From positions 809,645 to 873,644 of the forward strand of contig NW_004450941.1 in the NCBI RefSeq assembly GCF_000321225.1: 64,000 bases of DNA, in the 5' to 3' direction. Both the position numbers and the translations under genes were made by a program. Below are positions 10,091-20,957 of this stretch, in pieces; position 1 is the stretch's first letter, and each line of letters opens with the position of its first letter. The notes beneath the pieces were generated by a model, which had not been told where the DNA came from, ran no database searches, and was given only the letters and a program-made list of their open reading frames with translations. This DNA comes from Odobenus rosmarus divergens. Lineage: Eukaryota; Chordata; Mammalia; Carnivora; Odobenidae.

Positions 10091-11499
10091 ACTGTGACCA
10101 GGAGCGGCATTTTCTTAACCAGAACACAACATTCTTGGCAAAGTATCAGCTTCCCTTGATTTACACAGTGGTTGCATTCCTGGAAATGGCAGCATATATT
10201 ATATCCACGCAGAAGCACTCAGAGCCCATATGTAAAATGGAATCAGCTTCTAGATTCTGATGATTATGAGAAGATTATAAAGGTGCAGTGGGGATATTTG
10301 ATGTCAATCTTTTCCTGTGGCTCCTGTCCACTGAAAGGCGAGTAGCACATCCTCACCATCAGTGAGGGAACCGACCCCCCCCCCAACAAAAAGAAAAACA
10401 ACCAAGTTGTCATATTTGCTGAAGTATACCCTATGGGACGTTACCCTTCCTCCACTGAGAACCACTGACCTAAACTGTCCCCAGCAGGGTCTGCGCCCCG
10501 AAACTCAGTAAACGGTCCTTGACACTTCAGCAGAGGATACATACACAGAGTTGAGCACTGTGATAGTCTGACCTGCCTTAAAAACAGCATAATGACAGCC
10601 GTGATTGCAAAACCAGTGCCTGCTTAAAAACAAGTATGTAATAAGCAACATTTTCATGAATTTAATCAATGTAGATAAGCAATCATAGGAATTTTGTTCC
10701 CAGTCTTACTTTTTATTTTTGCTTCCAAACACTATTTTTCCTGATCTGAAATGACCAGAAAAGTATCTCAAGTGACGACCTCACTTTATCAATAATTTGA
10801 TTATTTAAAATCAGAGCCATCATTATAAATGCCCAGAAAACAGTACTTTTTCTTATGTAATGATTACACAGCCAGCCTGATACATCACACTTCCTATTTA
10901 AGAAAACAAAGAAAGAAAAAATGTATCCATATACACACATCATCCTGGATAGAAATTCACTAAAGGCTTTGTTTTGCACACAGTTAAAAAGTGTGTGCTC
11001 TGAACATTAGCATTGCAAATACATGTACATTGTTTCCAATTTTGTTCTAAGGAGAATGACTTTGTCTGATGCAGGCACTCCCCTTCACCCTCTCCTCCTG
11101 TCCCTGAAGAAAATTTCGAATTTGTTCTGCATTGTTCTGCACCTAATGATGATCAGCTTCCCTCCTATTCTTGAGTTTTAAACTGCATTTTTCAGTGACA
11201 CACAACATTGAGACATAAGCAATAAATCTGCAGTTATGAACAGCTTGCTTTAATGGAAATATGTCAAACTGAATATATTACAATGATAACTTTCACATCA
11301 GCTTGTCACAGCTTACTTTTTTTCATTTTCGGCGCTGACAAATACACATTTAAATAAAATATCTCATGTGATATTTAATGTAGTTTTAAAAATATTATAA
11401 CTTCTACAGACAAGTTAAACTAAGCCTTGCAGGGACCTCACAGACAAGAGCTATGAATTTTCTCTCTATTTTTTTTGTTAGTGTTGGGCACCGGGCACT
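10091..11499. other. Non-repetitive stretch, no gene called
   Basis: 9985-10080 may include a MER5-like fragment (GTTGGAATCACCAA, AAAATGCAGACTCCTG). The rest is unclassified. 10560-11430 has unique AT-rich sequence of the kind seen in conserved noncoding elements. A C run lies at 10375-10384. Confidence 0.4.
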
Positions 11500-11600
11500 G
11501 AACGAAGGCTCAGATGACTGGTCCCAGCTTCTCCAATGGGCCTCAGTTCCCTCATCTACAAAACAGATACCCCTAGATGATCTCTAACATGTTCTACCTA
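11500..11600 (+). mobile_element. MIR-like fragment
   Basis: GGGCCTCAGTTCCCTCATCT followed by ACAAAACAGATACCC is the MIR core. The rest is decayed. Confidence 0.55.
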
Positions 11601-12260
11601 TTAGACTTTGAAATATCTGTCAGTGAACAGTTCCAGAAGTCAGGGCATTTCGGGAAGTTGATCTTTAGCTTAGAGTCTTATTATTTGCAAGGACAAAAAA
11701 AAAAACAAAAAACAAAACCCAAATCTAAATATTAGTGGAATGTTCCTTAGGACTGAAAAGTGTATGGAATTACAGTGCGTTTGATTCTTAGGTCAGAATA
11801 TATTTGGATTCTGCATGTCCGTCTCCTTTATTCACCCACCTCCTTGCCAGTTTCTCTGCCTAACTCCCTGGGAGCTGTTCTACTTCAATGCTAAGCTCTG
11901 CTCCTCTCAGGTCACAACTGATTGACCTTGCTTCGATTTCAGCAACTTTTTTTTTTTTGGCAGTTTCCAACATCTTTTTTCTTACCTGATTGTAGAACAG
12001 AAGACTTGCAGAGTCATGGTGTTCGCAGATTTCTAATCCTCTGCTTTAGCACTTAGCCAGGGCCTAAATCACACTTTAGGAATGGCTTCTTTAGGGACTC
12101 GATGATAGCAATATTTAATATTTAATCAAAATGGGTAGGTAATGATCACAAGTTGCAAAGATGACTTAAAAGACGAAGGACAGTGAATTTGTGTATACAA
12201 ATGCCTTTATCCTCCTTCCCCCCCTTTAATCCATCCTCCTAATGAGCAGGGGATAAGGTT
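11601..12260. other. No recognised feature
   Basis: Contains A-rich (11695-11722) and T-rich (11949-11958) runs. No gene or classifiable repeat seen. Confidence 0.5.
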
Positions 12261-12285
12261 CTATCTCAAACCTTGTTTCTCTATT

Positions 12286-12668
12286 CTCAAACTTTGTTTC
12301 TTCTTTTTCTTTTTTTTTTTAAGATTTTTATTTATTATTTATTTGAGAGAGAGAGAGAGAGTGTGTGCACAAGCAGGGGGAGCTGCAGAGGGAAAGGGAG
12401 AAGCAGACTCCCTGCTGGGCAGGGAGCCCAATGTGGGGCTTGACACCAGGACCCTGAGATCATGACCTTGAGCTGAGAGCAGATGCTTAACCAACTGAGC
12501 CACCCAGGCACCCCTCCAAGTATGGTCTTGGGGCCAGCTACATTGGTATGACCTAGAAGATTATTAAAAATGCAGAATTGCAGGCCCCATCCCAGTTCTA
12601 CTGAATCAAAATCTGTGTTTTAGCCAGTGCTCAGGCAACTGGTATGCACATTAAAGTTTAAGAAGCTA
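12286..12668 (+). mobile_element. MER5A-like MITE split by a SINE
   Basis: The left tip (TTCTCAAACTTTG, to 12296) is separated from the body (CCAAGTATGGTC to GCACATTAAAGTTTAAGAAG) by the SINE at 12297-12513. Body landmarks are AAAAATGCAGAATT, GGCCCCATCCCAG and ACTGAATCAAAATCTGTGTT. Confidence 0.7.
12297..12513 (-). mobile_element. SINEC inserted in a MER5A-like element
   Basis: Reverse-oriented SINE from a T run through AAGATTTTTATTTATTATTT to CCACCCAGGCACCCC. Flanked by an 8/11 match, CTCAAACTTTG at 12286-12296 and CTCCAAGTATG at 12514-12524, read as a decayed target duplication. Confidence 0.93.
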
Positions 12669-13454
12669 AAGGTCTAAAACAGGAATCTCTTTGTCACTGC
12701 CTAGACTAAAGCCCCTCACAGACCAGTTGCATGGATAACATCCAAAACCTTAGGGCGACTACCTCTCCAATCCCCCTCTTTCCACCACAGGGCCACCTGT
12801 GACCCCAGAGCGGGAAATTTGTCCTCCAATTCTCATTTCTTCACCCCTGCCCCTTCATTTATCTTAGGCTAAGCACATGCCTGGGCACATGAGGAATGCT
12901 CAACAGCACCTTGTTTGATGGAACTGAGAACCCAATGGGGCATGTGTAAAGTAAATGCATCTCCAAGTCTATTTGGATGACATCTCTGACATGATAAACT
13001 TCCTACTGTTTCTTCATTTGGCACCCAATGGGGGGTGCGCATGTTTCTTTTCGCTTATTTCCTTCTTGTGAAAATCAATAAATGGCGTGTGATTTCTTTC
13101 CTACAGAGCAAATTAACTGAATATTGTTGTGGACTTTATTATGAAGTTAATATTTCAATATTCCTCCCCCAAAGTGACACTAGAATGAACTAGGGCATCT
13201 AAGGGAGACATCAAATTTTACTCGCGGAAAAGGAAAATCCAGGCCATTCTTGCTTAATCAAATAAGACAATATATATTCAATATATTCTCAGCCTTGTGG
13301 ACCAGGAAATTGATTTTATATGTTGGAATCCTTTTTTGCCTAAGATTTTCTTGTATTATTGGCAAGTTAGAATTCCAATTTTACTCATTCAATGATAAAA
13401 CTCATTAAATGGTGGTAGATGGTATTGAATGTTTCCGATGATACATCCTTACCT
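12669..13454. other. No recognised feature
   Basis: No repeat, RNA gene or coding exon recognised. The unusual GCACCCAATGGGGGGTGCGC at 13020-13039 has partial dyad symmetry. Confidence 0.45.
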
Positions 13455-13850
13455 TTTGCCCCGTGACTTGCAGAGTCCACCTGTGGCAGGGGTAGTACAC
13501 TTTCCTGTCCCACCACCGCCAGACTTGGTCATAAGACTTGCTTTGGCCAGTGAAATGTGAGCCAAGGTGATGTGTCCCACTTCAGAGCAGAAGCTCTAAC
13601 AGGCATCTGGAGCTTTTGCCAGCTCTATTTCTTTTTCCTTTGGCAAGAGAACGGCATATCTCAGATGGTGTTTGCTCCTTGCAGCCTGATCCTGGAATGA
13701 AGAAACATGTGAAACAGTCAGTTAGCTTGACCTGTACCCAACATGCAAAGAGAGGGAGAAAAAAAATTCCTTTTTTTAAGCCCTTGCGATTTGAAGTTAT
13801 TGATTCCCTAAGCAGGAAAGTAGAAAAAGCTAACACGACGTATTTTATAA
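13455..13850 (+). mobile_element. Old LTR-like interspersed repeat
   Basis: GTCATAAGACTTGCTTTGGC, AGTGAAATGTGAGCC and CACTTCAGAGCAGAAGCT match a widespread mammalian repeat that I recall as LTR/MaLR-like. The exact family is not certain. The overlapping 81- and 91-codon frames are discounted. Confidence 0.5.
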
Positions 13851-13888
13851 TCACCATCTAATTTTATTCAATAATATATATCTCTGAT

Positions 13889-14493
13889 TGTGGCAGATAG
13901 TATAAAATGGCCACCCGTAATCACTTGGTATTTACGCCTTGGCACAATTCCTTCCCCTTGAGTGTGCCCAGGACTTGTCATTTGCATCTAAGCAACCGAG
14001 TATGGGAACTGTGATGAATTGTCCTTCCCACGATTATGTTACTTTGTATAAGGTTTGCCATAGAGACTTCCCTTGCTGGTTGGCTATAGTAAGTGATCAA
14101 TTTGGGGAAGCCCACGTATCAAAGAATGGTGGGCAACTTCTAGAAACTGCAAGCAGCCTCTAGTAGCTGAAGGTGGTCTCTAGTTCTTAAGGGCCTTCCA
14201 GCCAGCAGTCCGTAAAAAGCCAGGCCAGTCAGTACTACAGATGTAAGGAAATTAATTCTTCATACAACATAGGCATGGAATCTGCTCGGAAGCAGATTCT
14301 TCCCCATTTGTGCCTCTAGATAAGAATTGTGACTGACCTGACACCTTGATTACAACCTTGTGAGACCCAAGCAGAAGAGCTAGCTAAGCCAGGCCTGGAC
14401 TCCTCACCCTTACAAATGGTGATATAATAAATGCCCTTATTTAAGCTACTGATTTTGTGGCAATTTGTTCCACAACCATAGAAAATTAATGCA
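13889..14493 (+). mobile_element. Solo LTR-like element (ERVL/MaLR type)
   Basis: Begins TGTGGCAGATAG and ends near GAAAATTAATGCA. Internal matches include CCTTCCCCTTGAGTGTGCCC, GACACCTTGATTACAACCTT and TAAATGCCCTTATTTAAGC, typical of a known placental LTR whose name I do not recall with certainty. No internal retroviral region and no clear 5-bp target duplication. Confidence 0.65.
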
Positions 14494-14509
14494 CCGAATA
14501 TAGAAGCAG

Positions 14510-14950
14510 TATCTGTTGAAAATTCAGAAAAGTTTAAGTAAGAAAATAACAAATAATTCTGCTATGCTAAAAATACCCATTATTTTTATCATTTTAGTAC
14601 AACTTCTCTAAGTCTTTCTTATACATACTATCTATTCTAGTCTATCTTAGAAAGTGCCTTTGCAAGTTTGCATCCTGTTTTTCTCACTGATGATCATAGA
14701 ATAAGCTTTCTAACCCTAGGAGGTGAGTTCCTTGAGAGCGGGCACTGGAGTAGTGCCTGACACATGATAGCATCTAAACGCATATTTGTTGAATGGATAG
14801 ATGAATGACTTGATGTTTTACATCTGTAATAGTTCATAAACTTTCTTCTAGTGGTCACATAAAATCCCATAAATGGAATGACTATAATCTACCTAACCGT
14901 TCCTTTGTTTTCAATTTGTAGTTGACACTGACAAATATATATATTTTAAA
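14510..14950. mobile_element. Old LINE-derived fragment split by an L2 tail
   Basis: 14510-14700 and 14813-14950 (AATGGAATGACTATAATCTA, TAACCGTTCCTTTGTTTTCA) read as the two parts of one ancient LINE-like repeat, interrupted at 14705-14812. Confidence 0.45.
14705..14812 (+). mobile_element. L2 3'-end fragment
   Basis: GTGAGTTCCTTGAGAGCGGG, TAGTGCCTGACACATGATAG, then CATATTTGTTGAATGGAT: the classic L2 terminus. Confidence 0.75.
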
Positions 14951-15094
14951 TTATTCTATTATGCATACCTTCTTCTAAGCCAAACATGTCTTTCTCCCCT
15001 CTCCCTGCATTCCACCCAATACTGCAAAACAGGAGCATGCCATGCATATCCAGAAAGAGGAAAACACAATGCTGAGACAGCATCCCCCATTGCT

Positions 15095-15195
15095 AATATA
15101 TAAAAATGAGAGACTGTCCCAGTTGGGAGAGACCTGAAAGTGAAGGTCACACAGCCAGTGAGCAGAGGAGTTCAGGTCCTTATTATTTTCCATCT
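15095..15195 (-). mobile_element. MIR fragment
   Basis: AAGGTCACACAGCCAGTGAG followed by CAGAGGAGTTCAGGTCC is the reverse-complement MIR core. Confidence 0.65.
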
Positions 15196-15249
15196 GGACT
15201 ATTTCAAAAGGCTCATAATGTACATCTTGTTTCTTTAATACAATCCTGG

Positions 15250-15715
15250 CCTTGTTGTTAGATTAATCTTCCTATTATACAGATGGAATCATGCCTATCT
15301 CCTTCCTGTAAAATCCAATAATGGATTCCCAGTGCCTATAAAATAATGGCCAAACTCCTAAGAAGTCATAGAGGGCCTTCCCCCGTATCACTTCATCTGT
15401 ACTTTCAGCATTGTTTTCCCTAAGTTCTTCTATATTTATTTATGACGTGCCAGTCTACCACCCTGAACATATGATATGTTAATGGATTCTTGTACTCTAT
15501 TCTCTTGTTGTTGTTTCTTTGACCTGGGCTGTCTTTGCCATCATTCTCTAGCTATCAGAATGATTAATATCCTTCAAAGCTATGATGTCATGCCATTTCA
15601 TGACATTTTCCCTGAGAATCCTAGTCAGAATGAAGAATTCCCGCTTCTGTAATTCCATCCTGTCTTGTATTACAAGATCTATGATGAGCTCTTCCATTCG
15701 ATGGACTTCTCTGTG
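15250..15715 (+). mobile_element. L2 fragment
   Basis: Plus-strand L2 3' region: ATCATGCCTATCTCCTTCCT, AATGGCCAAACTCCTAAGAA, TAGAGGGCCTTCC and TTCCCTGAGAATCC, in family order. Confidence 0.7.
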
Positions 15716-15724
15716 AAAGCAAAC

Positions 15725-16225
15725 ACTTGATTAAACAAAACTAAGGAAAAATACCCTACTTTCATGAAGCTTACATTCCAGGAAGGGAAGAAAGACATGA
15801 ACAACTACACAAACAGCTTGGGGATAGATTCTCAGAAGATAAACTAAATCAAGGTAAAGGGATGATGACTAACTGGTGTATGTTTGCTATTTTTATAGCC
15901 TGATCAAGGTAGGCATCTCTGATAACATGACACTTGAGCAGAAACGAAAGGAAGGGAGGGGGTGAGCCATGTGAATATCTAGAAGAACATTCTTGAATTT
16001 TGAGTGTAGAAGTGAAAGTATCTGACTCGTGTTATTACAGGATTATTCTGGCTACTTTGTTGAGAATAGATGGTAGAAGGTCAAGGGCAGAAGCAGGGGG
16101 ACCAGTTAGAGAGCCGTTACAGGAATCTGGGTAAGAGGTGATACTGAGTGAGTCACACTAGGGAGGTAGTGGCAGAAGTGGGATGAAGTAGTTTCTGAAT
16201 ACATTTTGAAGAGAGAGACACTCAA
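15725..16225 (-). mobile_element. L2 fragment, reverse orientation
   Basis: Reverse-complement L2: TCATGAAGCTTACATTCCAG, GACACTTGAGCAGAAACGAA, AGAAGAACATTCTTG and GGGGGACCAGTTAGAGAGCC. It abuts the preceding plus-strand L2 tail to tail. Confidence 0.7.
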
Positions 16226-16368
16226 CTAACTATAAGCTGCCCACTAGAATGTCAGCTCCATGAGAGCTGAAAAATTTGTCCTTTTTAGTACAGCCTTATC
16301 TCCAGGAAGTAAAACAGTGCCTGGCACTTAGTAAGCACTCAATAAATATATGTTCATTGAATGAAGAG
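16226..16368 (+). mobile_element. L2 3' end inserted in opposite-strand L2
   Basis: AATGTCAGCTCCATGAGAGC, AAACAGTGCCTGGCACTTAG, then TCAATAAATATATGTTCATT and GAATGAA. Full L2 terminus, between two pieces of the minus-strand L2. Confidence 0.8.
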
Positions 16369-16544
16369 CCTAAATGATATGCTAATAGATTAAATATGAA
16401 TTTTCTGTGAATGTGAAGAGTAAAATATAGCTCCCATTATTAACTAGAGCAAGTAGAATAAAGCGGCCATTTACAGAGATGGGAAACTGAAGTTATTGCC
16501 TGCCTTGGGGGGGGGTGTTGGAAATTAGAATTTCTGCCTTATAC

Positions 16545-16865
16545 ACGTGAAGTTTAAAGTGCCTATTAGGAGTTAAAATGGAGTATCAAGGAGACAGACA
16601 TATTTCAGGGGAGAGGTCTATGCTGAAGGTACATATCAAGGAGTTGTCAGCAGCATCTAGATGACATTTAAAGTCATAGAATTGGATTAGCTCATGTAGG
16701 GATTATACACAAATTGAAAAAAAAGGAAAGAAATCTGAGGACCGAGCCCTGGCATCCCAATATTAAGAGGTTGGGGAGAAGAGGATTCAGAAAAGGAGAC
16801 AGAAGGCACAGTCGGTGAGGTACGAAGGGGACCACAAGAGGGGTCTTGGGAGCCAAAGAAAGAAA
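16545..16865 (-). mobile_element. L2 fragment, further 5' part of minus-strand L2
   Basis: GTTTAAAGTGCCTATTAGGA, CATATTTCAGGGGAGAGGTC, GGACCGAGCCCTGGCATCCC and CGGTGAGGTACGAAGGG correspond to the more 5' L2 region and continue the order begun at 15725. Confidence 0.65.
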
Positions 16866-16980
16866 GCGTAAGAAGGAAGAGAAAGTGAGATGGAGACCAA
16901 GAATTGGAAGTCAGTGAGTACTGATAACAAGCAGTTTCGTAAAAAGCAGCAGAGACATTGGGATAAACATATTAAGATTT

Positions 16981-17188
16981 ATTTTCTTTTTATTAAATTT
17001 TTTTTTTATTTGGGGGTGGGCAGGGCAGAGGGAGAGGGAGAGAGAGAGAGAGAGAGAGAGAGAATCTCATGCAGACTCCCTGCTAAGCACAGAGCCCGAT
17101 GGGGAACTCGATCTCATGGCCCTGAGATCACGACCCGAGCCAAAGCCAAGAGTCAGATGCTTAATCAACTGAGCCACCCAGATGCCCC
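16981..17188 (-). mobile_element. SINEC (second carnivore subfamily)
   Basis: Minus-strand SINE with a long GA tract (about 17029-17073) and head GAGCCACCCAGATGCCCC. Flanked by TAAGATTT at 16973-16980 and 17189-17196. The 107-codon open frame across it is not a gene. Confidence 0.92.
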
Positions 17189-17409
17189 TAAGATTTGTAA
17201 GATTCCAATTTGAAAATGCTTGGTTAAATCTCAAGCATTAATTAGTAATACTATATGGAGCAATACTACATGGAGCAATTCTCAAAATCAATCTACATGG
17301 ATATTAAATGTTCTACTAACAACTAGACACCATACTATTATTTCCAAATTAGCTCAAAATGAGTTGCGCTTGGTCCTCTACTTATCAAGCTATTGTGGAT
17401 TTCTGTATA

Positions 17410-17560
17410 AAGACTTGCCTCCTCAGGCAGACTGCGTGCTCCTTAAGGGGAGGAACTGAGCTTGATTCATGTACCGTCCCACAGCCTAGTACAAGACTAG
17501 GTAGAGAATAAATCTGCAAAAATGATTTATTGGGTAAATAACTGAATGATGAAATGAATC
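17410..17560 (+). mobile_element. L2 3'-end fragment
   Basis: GCGTGCTCCTTAAGGGGAGG, CACAGCCTAGTACAAGACTA and ATTTATTGGGTAAATAACTG follow the L2 terminus pattern. Confidence 0.65.
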
Positions 17561-18859
17561 TTAATATAAATATAAAAGAAATGCAAAAGACTAAAGTTTA
17601 GGTAGGCACTTTCATATTTTTTCTAAGTTATAAAGTAAGCTCATTTCCCGTGGTGGTTGGACATGCCCATTGGCATCTTAGACAGCCTGCCAAAACAACC
17701 AAGTTATGCTTGTGAGGTTTCTATTTGTAATAGTCTCAGATGCACACGCAACCAACAGTGCCACCCCAAATCAATGAAGTCTGCCACAACAAAAATTACT
17801 CTGCCCTTTCCTTGTATAACACAAGGCGAGTTCAAATAACTTTTAAGGAAATATGCTATTACATCAAGAAATAATGTCAAACTTCTCCCCAAAACATCAC
17901 CCAGTTGCCACTGCCATTACCACCGGCCTCTCTTCAAGGAGGTAAACACTGGGAAAAATGGAGCAGTCAGGATATTGCCTGTGATTAGGACAATATTGCT
18001 ACAGTGATTGCTGCTAACCCCCACATCTCTTACGTCTGACTCGTGCAATCTTGGCACTAAAGGAAATAGAGCCCAATAAACAACAGAAACCTACTTTTTA
18101 TGAAAAAGAGAGAACTTGGTGAATAATTATTATCAGGAATAATTTGAGACACTTTTACTGCTTTTATACTAAATGACTGATACCAACTGGAACATCCGTA
18201 ATCTCTCCCTTGGCTCACGGCTGTATGGTAAACCGCTGCTTCATCTGCCATAAATGCCTATAAATTAATTTAGCCCTTATACTGCTGGGCAAATTTCATA
18301 TTCTTTCTCTGCAAGTGCAGGGAAAGCAGCTAATTCCTTTCAATCTAAGAGAGAAAAACTGATCATTGTACTGTATGTGTCATTTTCAGAAAGGCTCTAA
18401 ACCCTAACCACTTGTTCCTTGTTTGCCGATTGGGCCTCAGTTATCTTCCCTGAGGGACAAAAGCAGCAGCGGAAAATCCATATTTTCTCTTAAGCTTTGG
18501 AAATGCTTTCTGTGATCATGGCAGTAGATATCACTTCACAATTCTGTTTTGTTTATGCTCCTTTTCAAATGTCTTTGTGTCTCCTGAGTGTGCCAGCTGG
18601 GAAGGCCAGCAGACTTGATTGTAGCAAGGATTAAAAACGAACTCAATTGGCTTCAAGAAAGATGGGAAGGGGGAGTGCTTAGGAGGATACACGAAGCAAA
18701 ATGGCCTGTGAATTGGTGAAGTGGGGTGACGGAAACGTGGAGGTCCCCTGTACTATTCTCTTTACACATTTTTTTTTACACTTTTATACATTCAAAACTC
18801 TCCGTACTATTCACATCCTTTCAAAGCACAAATCACCCACAGTCTCCAGTACATCAAAG
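17561..18859. other. Non-repetitive stretch, no gene called
   Basis: No repeat recognised apart from a T run at about 18770. 18230-18660 is balanced, unique-looking sequence (GCAGCTAATTCC, GGCCTCAGTTATCTTCCCTG) that could be conserved noncoding DNA. Open frames of 60-75 codons have no recognisable domain. Confidence 0.4.
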
Positions 18860-18985
18860 CATGATACTTATTGAGCATTTAAAATGTCCAGACCATATTC
18901 TGCGCACTGAGGAAAAGATAAATAAGCCACTGTACCAGTCTGGAAAGAGCTAATAACTTAGTGGATTTAATTAAAACAATAATAA
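18860..18985 (-). mobile_element. L2 3'-end fragment
   Basis: TATTGAGCATTTAAAATGTC, AAAAGATAAATAAGCCACTG, then AGAGCTAATAACTTAGTGG: the reverse-complement L2 tail. Confidence 0.65.
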
Positions 18986-18989
18986 TTTA

Positions 18990-19190
18990 TAAAATATTGA
19001 CTGATCACTTATGTGCCAGGACAGACTATTATATTATCTCATTTAAACCTCTCTCTGACTGTTATCCCGATAACAGGCTCAGAAAAGTTAACTGACTTGA
19101 ATAATGCCACATGACTTGAAAGTGACTGAGCATGGATTCAAGCCTGGGTCTGATAAATTCCCAAACACTAAGACATATACCGAATCCACA
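18990..19190 (-). mobile_element. MIR SINE
   Basis: TTATGTGCCAGGACAG, ATTATCTCATTTAAACCTC, AACAGGCTCAGAAAAGTTAA and CATGGATTCAAGCCTGGGTC give a near-complete reverse MIR. Confidence 0.8.
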
Positions 19191-20491
19191 GTTACTGCAT
19201 CACTAGAAGAAATCTTTGTCAAGGAAGCATATCTTTGTGTAACAAAAGAGCCCTTCTGGTTTTTCTGGTCCAAAGCCACAAAAAGTAACATTGTTGACCA
19301 ACAGAGAAAGCATTCCAGTTCTCTAATAGCCTTATAGACATTAAGCTCAAACATATCATGTAGATGAGGCATTGTCTATAGGATGCAATGGAAGCCAATG
19401 ATCTTTGATTCAGCAAACAATTTATGTGTGTCATGTGCCTCAAACAAGTAAATCAGGCTTGTACATCTGAAATAAAAAAGATGAAATTCATTAATAATAC
19501 CATTATCAATCATAATATTTTTCTGATGCTTTTATTTTTATTGAGACTGAAAACACATCGTGGCCCATTTTAATTTATAGTTAATTTCTGAAACTATCTC
19601 ATTTATGGACAGCAGGTCTCCTTGTTCCAAAGTCTGTTTGATTTTGAACTTGAAGTAAACAGTGAGAGACAATTCACTTCCAGAGAATGTTCTGTTCAAA
19701 CTAATTCCAAGCATAATTTTAGCAAAGCAATAAAATCATATGAGTTTTTTCCAGCCTCAAGTACAATTAGAGGAACTATTTTAAAAAGGCTTTAATTCTT
19801 CTTTTGAAAATACTGGATCCAATTTTTTTTTTTTTAAAATCAACAAACAAAGCTTTGAATTGTTACTTGCTCAAAGTGTAGTAATATAAATAGCAACACT
19901 GCTTTGGTTAAATGTTTCCTAATCATCCTGCTTTGTGCAATTAAAAAAAAGAACTCATACACTCACACACTCACCCATTACAATAATTTAATATGTTGCA
20001 AAGAAGGTCTATCAGTTTAGAGATAAAACATCTATTTCTTAAAAAAAAAAAGAATGGAAATAAAGATAACTGAAGGAGAAAGGGGGAAAAGGTAATTTAA
20101 AACTAGTCTCATACTTCTTTTACTTGAACAAAACACAATCCTGGTTTGAATACAAATGTGATATTTGGCCCAAAATAAACTATGTAAGAACCGAAAGGCA
20201 GAGATATCATTTGTCCATCTAAGGTGGAAAGAATTTAGGACATATTGAAATTTTCGACTTGGTAAACAGTCACGATATATTCAATATTAGAAATCTTAAG
20301 TGAACAATTCAATAAATAGCTTACAACTTTATACAGTCTGGTGATGTGCTGAAAAACAGTTCTCTTAAAAAAAAAGAAAAGCCTCAATATGTAGCTTTTG
20401 CTGATTTCCATGGTGAAAAGACTGCCTCCGATGGCCTACTCTAAGCTAATGACATGATAACATTGAAAGCAAAGTTGGGAAAGGAGGCACA
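19191..20491. other. No recognised feature
   Basis: AT-rich, with A/T runs near 19827, 19943 and 20041 and a CA-rich patch near 19958. The 94-codon minus-strand frame (19088-19372) overlaps the MIR and is not a gene. Confidence 0.45.
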
Positions 20492-20493
20492 TA

Positions 20494-20957
20494 CAGTAGT
20501 CTCCCCTTATTCACGGGGGATTCATTCCAAGACTCTCCCCACGCCCAGTGGATGCCTTAGACTGCACATAGTACGGAACCCTATATAGACTCTGGTTTTG
20601 CCTATACATACATGCCTATGATAAAGTTTAATTTATAAATTAGGCACGGGAAGAGATTAACAACAATAATAATAAAACAGAATGATTATGACAAGATACT
20701 GTAATAGAAGTTACAAAATATCTCTCAAAATATCTTATTGTAGCATACTCACCCTTCTTCTTCTGATGGCGTGAGATGATAAAATGTCTCCCTGACAAGA
20801 CCCCCTGAGGTGAATGACGTAGGCATCGCGTCGCAGCCTCAGGCTGTCGACCTTCTGACGCTGCATCAGAAGAAGGATCATCTGCTTCCGGAGCACCACT
20901 GACCATGGGGAAACTGAGAGGGTGGAAAGCAAAACTGTGGATAAGGGGGAGCCACTG
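20494..20957 (+). mobile_element. Non-autonomous Tigger (TcMar) element
   Basis: Terminal inverted repeats are readable (left CAGTAGTCTCCCCTTATTCA, right TGGATAAGGGGGAGCCACTG) with TA on each side (20492-20493 and 20958-20959). Internal landmarks are GGAACCCTATATAGACTC, ATGATAAAGTTTAATTTATA and GCATCAGAAGAAGGATCATC. At 464 bp it has no transposase. The 127-codon minus-strand frame crossing it is a by-product. Confidence 0.9.

Noticed and set aside
9491..10218. Cluster of open frames up to 122 codons near 9.5-10.2 kb
   Set aside because: They lie in the GA tract, L2 tail and CpG-rich DNA. Elevated GC lowers stop frequency, and no domain is visible.
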